From the NCBI GenBank assembly GCA_001915545.1, contig MNQS01000158.1, positions 1,044-9,881 on the forward strand: a stretch of DNA of 8,838 nt, given 5' to 3'. Both the position numbers and the translations under genes were made by a program. Under the pieces are notes generated by a model. It saw only the letters and a program-made list of their open reading frames with translations, did not search any database and had not been told where the DNA came from. Of the stretch, positions 7,751-8,838 are shown piece by piece. The stretch is from Bacteroides sp. 43_108 (GTDB taxonomy: Bacteria; Bacteroidota; Bacteroidia; Bacteroidales; Bacteroidaceae). Each line of letters starts with the position of its first letter. Within the stretch, counting starts at the first letter, position 1.

Positions 7751-8623
7751 ATGGTACTGACAGAAGCACAATTGCAGGAAATCGCCAAACGTGTGCGTGC
7801 GATCATCCGAGCCGAATCCAAAGGCGTGGGTGATCTACCGGTGGCCACCTCGTTGGACGGGCTTCTCTCGCTTCCGGCCTTGCGCTTTAACGGTGGCGTG
7901 CCGGAAGTAGTAGAGGCTCCTATCTCCAAATTGCAGGACGTGGCATTGGATGCGGTCAGCGGGGCAACGAAAGCCGCCAATGAAGCCGCAGCAAAAGCCA
8001 ACACGTCTGCAGGTAATGCGGATAAGGCAACCACAGCGGCCAATAATGCTGCCAAAAGTGCCAATGATGCCGCCGGTACTGCCGGAGCAGCTACCGAAGC
8101 GGCAAAGAAAGCCACGGAATCGGCCAACGGAGCTGCCTCCAATGCCACAAATGCCGCCACGAAAGCGTCCTCCGCAGCTGATACGGCGAATAAGGAGGCC
8201 AGCTCTGTAAATGCGGCCAAATCGGAAGCCCTTGCCGCTGCCGCCCGTGCGAGTAGTACGGCCACCACAGCAGAGGCCGAAATCGAGAAGATGAAGCAGC
8301 TGCAGGAATCCATATCGGGTGCAGCTTCATTGGCTCCTACGAGGATGGAACTGACCTACACGAAACGCATCACCCAGCGTAATCCTTACGTTCAGCGTAT
8401 CGTTGCCAAGATGTTCCCCTCGTACTCCCTGCAGAATGTTTTGTTCTTGGGTGATGACGTGGCCGTGAGCGTGGATCCCGCCGGTGTTGTAACCCCGTTG
8501 AAAATCGGAACGAGCCGGATTCACGTGATCCCGACACAGGCCACCCACTTGTACAAGACCATAAACGTGACGGTTCAGGCTCCGTCCGTCCGCCTTACCG
8601 GAGGCGGTAAAATCCGGATTTGA
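7751..8623 (+). CDS. Fibre-like structural protein: docking segment, alanine heptad coiled coil, Big_2-like Ig tip
   Basis: A 290-residue protein, probably a trimeric or otherwise oligomeric fibre on the tail tip. Residues 1-25 are a charged helix (LTEAQLQEIAKRVRAIIRAE). Residues 27-61 hold a short segment GDLPVATSLDG...EAPISKL, resembling N-terminal segments of other Bacteroidales phage virion proteins and of the next gene. Residues 72-190 are 17 heptads with Ala at nearly every core position, like phage tail-fibre repeats. Residues 198-276 resemble a bacterial Ig-like group 2 (Big_2) domain: the end reads DDVAVSVDPAGVVTPLKIGTSRIHVI...INVTV, matching the usual 'V..VD..G.VT....G...I' pattern. 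The last residues, LTGGGKIRI, are a short polar tail. The ATG follows the previous stop by 3 bp, has no Shine-Dalgarno sequence, and is probably coupled. DNA is about 59% GC in 7801-8040. Fibre role is inferred from architecture and position; attachment partner and receptor are unknown. Confidence 0.8.
   Translation: MVLTEAQLQEIAKRVRAIIRAESKGVGDLPVATSLDGLLSLPALRFNGGVPEVVEAPISKLQDVALDAVSGATKAANEAAAKANTSAGNADKATTAANNAAKSANDAAGTAGAATEAAKKATESANGAASNATNAATKASSAADTANKEASSVNAAKSEALAAAARASSTATTAEAEIEKMKQLQESISGAASLAPTRMELTYTKRITQRNPYVQRIVAKMFPSYSLQNVLFLGDDVAVSVDPAGVVTPLKIGTSRIHVIPTQATHLYKTINVTVQAPSVRLTGGGKIRI
7964..8320 (+). repeat. Seventeen alanine-rich heptads (coiled-coil shaft) in the fibre gene
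   Basis: Residues 72-190 of the fibre protein divide cleanly into 7-residue units, for example ATKAANE, AAAKANT, SAGNADK, ATTAANN, AAKSAND. Position 5 is Ala in 14 of 17 units and Val, Met or Ile in the others; position 1 is Ala in 12. The 4-3 spacing of these positions fits the a/d core of a coiled coil with small core residues. The last three units shift to larger core residues (Met, Leu, Ile), which probably lock the register before the Ig-like domain. At DNA level the units are degenerate, with no exact tandem copies. Confidence 0.88.
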
Positions 8624-8664
8624 CAGTAAAGGCAGAATACGTTTAACTTAAAAACTTGATAAAT

Positions 8665-8838
8665 ATGACAAGCGATCAGGAAACCCGTGTGTTAGCGATG
8701 CTTTCGGCTTTTGAAGCCGGAAAGAAGATTAGCGAACTCGATACTGCCTCCGGCAGCGTGAGCGATATGCGCATCGAGGTGCTGGACACGGACGGAGAGT
8801 CCAAAGTTATGAATTTGTCCGAGGCGGTTACCACCGCC
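8665..8838 (+). CDS. Phage virion/tail-associated protein, N-terminal part, cut by the window edge
   Basis: ATG at 8665 opens a frame of 58 codons that runs without a stop to the right edge: MTSDQETRVLAMLSAFEAGK, then KISELDTASG, SVSDMRIEVL, DTDGESKVMN and LSEAVTTA. It begins 41 bp after the fibre gene stop. That leader is A/T-rich (11 of 41 bases are G or C), has no Shine-Dalgarno sequence, and carries A at -3 and -6, a context reported for Bacteroidetes starts. Residues 22-55 (ISELDTASGS...SKVMNLSEAV) resemble the N-terminal segment of the preceding fibre protein and of other small Bacteroidales phage structural proteins that I recall. The gene is therefore probably another fibre or tail-tip accessory protein. 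The function of the missing remainder cannot be judged. Confidence 0.75.
   Translation, partial: MTSDQETRVLAMLSAFEAGKKISELDTASGSVSDMRIEVLDTDGESKVMNLSEAVTTA

Noticed and set aside
7714..8313. 199-codon Ala/Ser-rich open frame on the minus strand
   Set aside because: It is the reverse complement of the alanine-heptad coding region; repeated GCN codons suppress stops on the other strand.
8619..8645. Possible Bacteroides-type promoter before the last gene (TTTG at 8619, TACGTTTA at 8638)
   Set aside because: The -7 box has a mismatch at its last base and the gap is 15 bases, shorter than the usual 19-21. The gene probably shares the upstream transcript.

Overview
The window is a piece of the late, structural region of a long-tailed double-stranded DNA phage or prophage. 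It covers the tail-tip and baseplate module from the tape measure protein to the distal fibres. The protein style suggests a host in the order Bacteroidales, Bacteroides or Parabacteroides-like. The reasons are the C-terminal signature of the tape measure, the layered architecture of the large tail-tip protein, small fibre proteins with an 'ISEL/DLP...' N-terminal segment, and start codons that mostly lack a Shine-Dalgarno sequence. These family resemblances are recalled, not searched. No integrase, portal, terminase or host gene is present, so free phage and prophage cannot be told apart. The exact genus is not determined.

Layout, all on the + strand and tightly packed: (1) 2-2686, the 3' 894 codons of a tape measure protein whose start lies upstream; (2) 2683-3144, a small Dit-like distal tail protein overlapping the tape measure stop by ATGA; (3) 3175-7407, a 1410-residue Tal-like hub and tail-tip protein with a long fibre-like C-terminal half, including an in-frame tandem repeat and a distinct C-terminal tip; (4) 7427-7747, a 106-residue protein of unknown function behind the only strong Shine-Dalgarno sequence in the window; (5) 7751-8623, a 290-residue fibre protein made of a short docking segment, 17 alanine-rich heptads and a Big_2 Ig-like tip; (6) 8665 to the edge, the first 58 codons of another structural protein with a similar N-terminal segment. 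There is no gene-free stretch over 41 bases, no RNA gene, no CRISPR array, no insertion sequence and no convincing promoter or terminator. The genes look like part of one late transcript entering and leaving the window.

The gene order tape measure - Dit - Tal - accessory fibres is the standard siphovirus assembly order. The tape measure sets tail length, the Dit ring and Tal hub cap the tube, and the Tal extension plus downstream fibres probably contact the host surface.

The most interesting signal is compositional. The last ~170 codons of the Tal-like protein and the whole 106-residue gene form one low-GC block (about 43% by hand count), flanked by 55% and 59% GC. This fits a swappable receptor-binding tip travelling with a small partner gene. 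It is an inference that needs comparative data.
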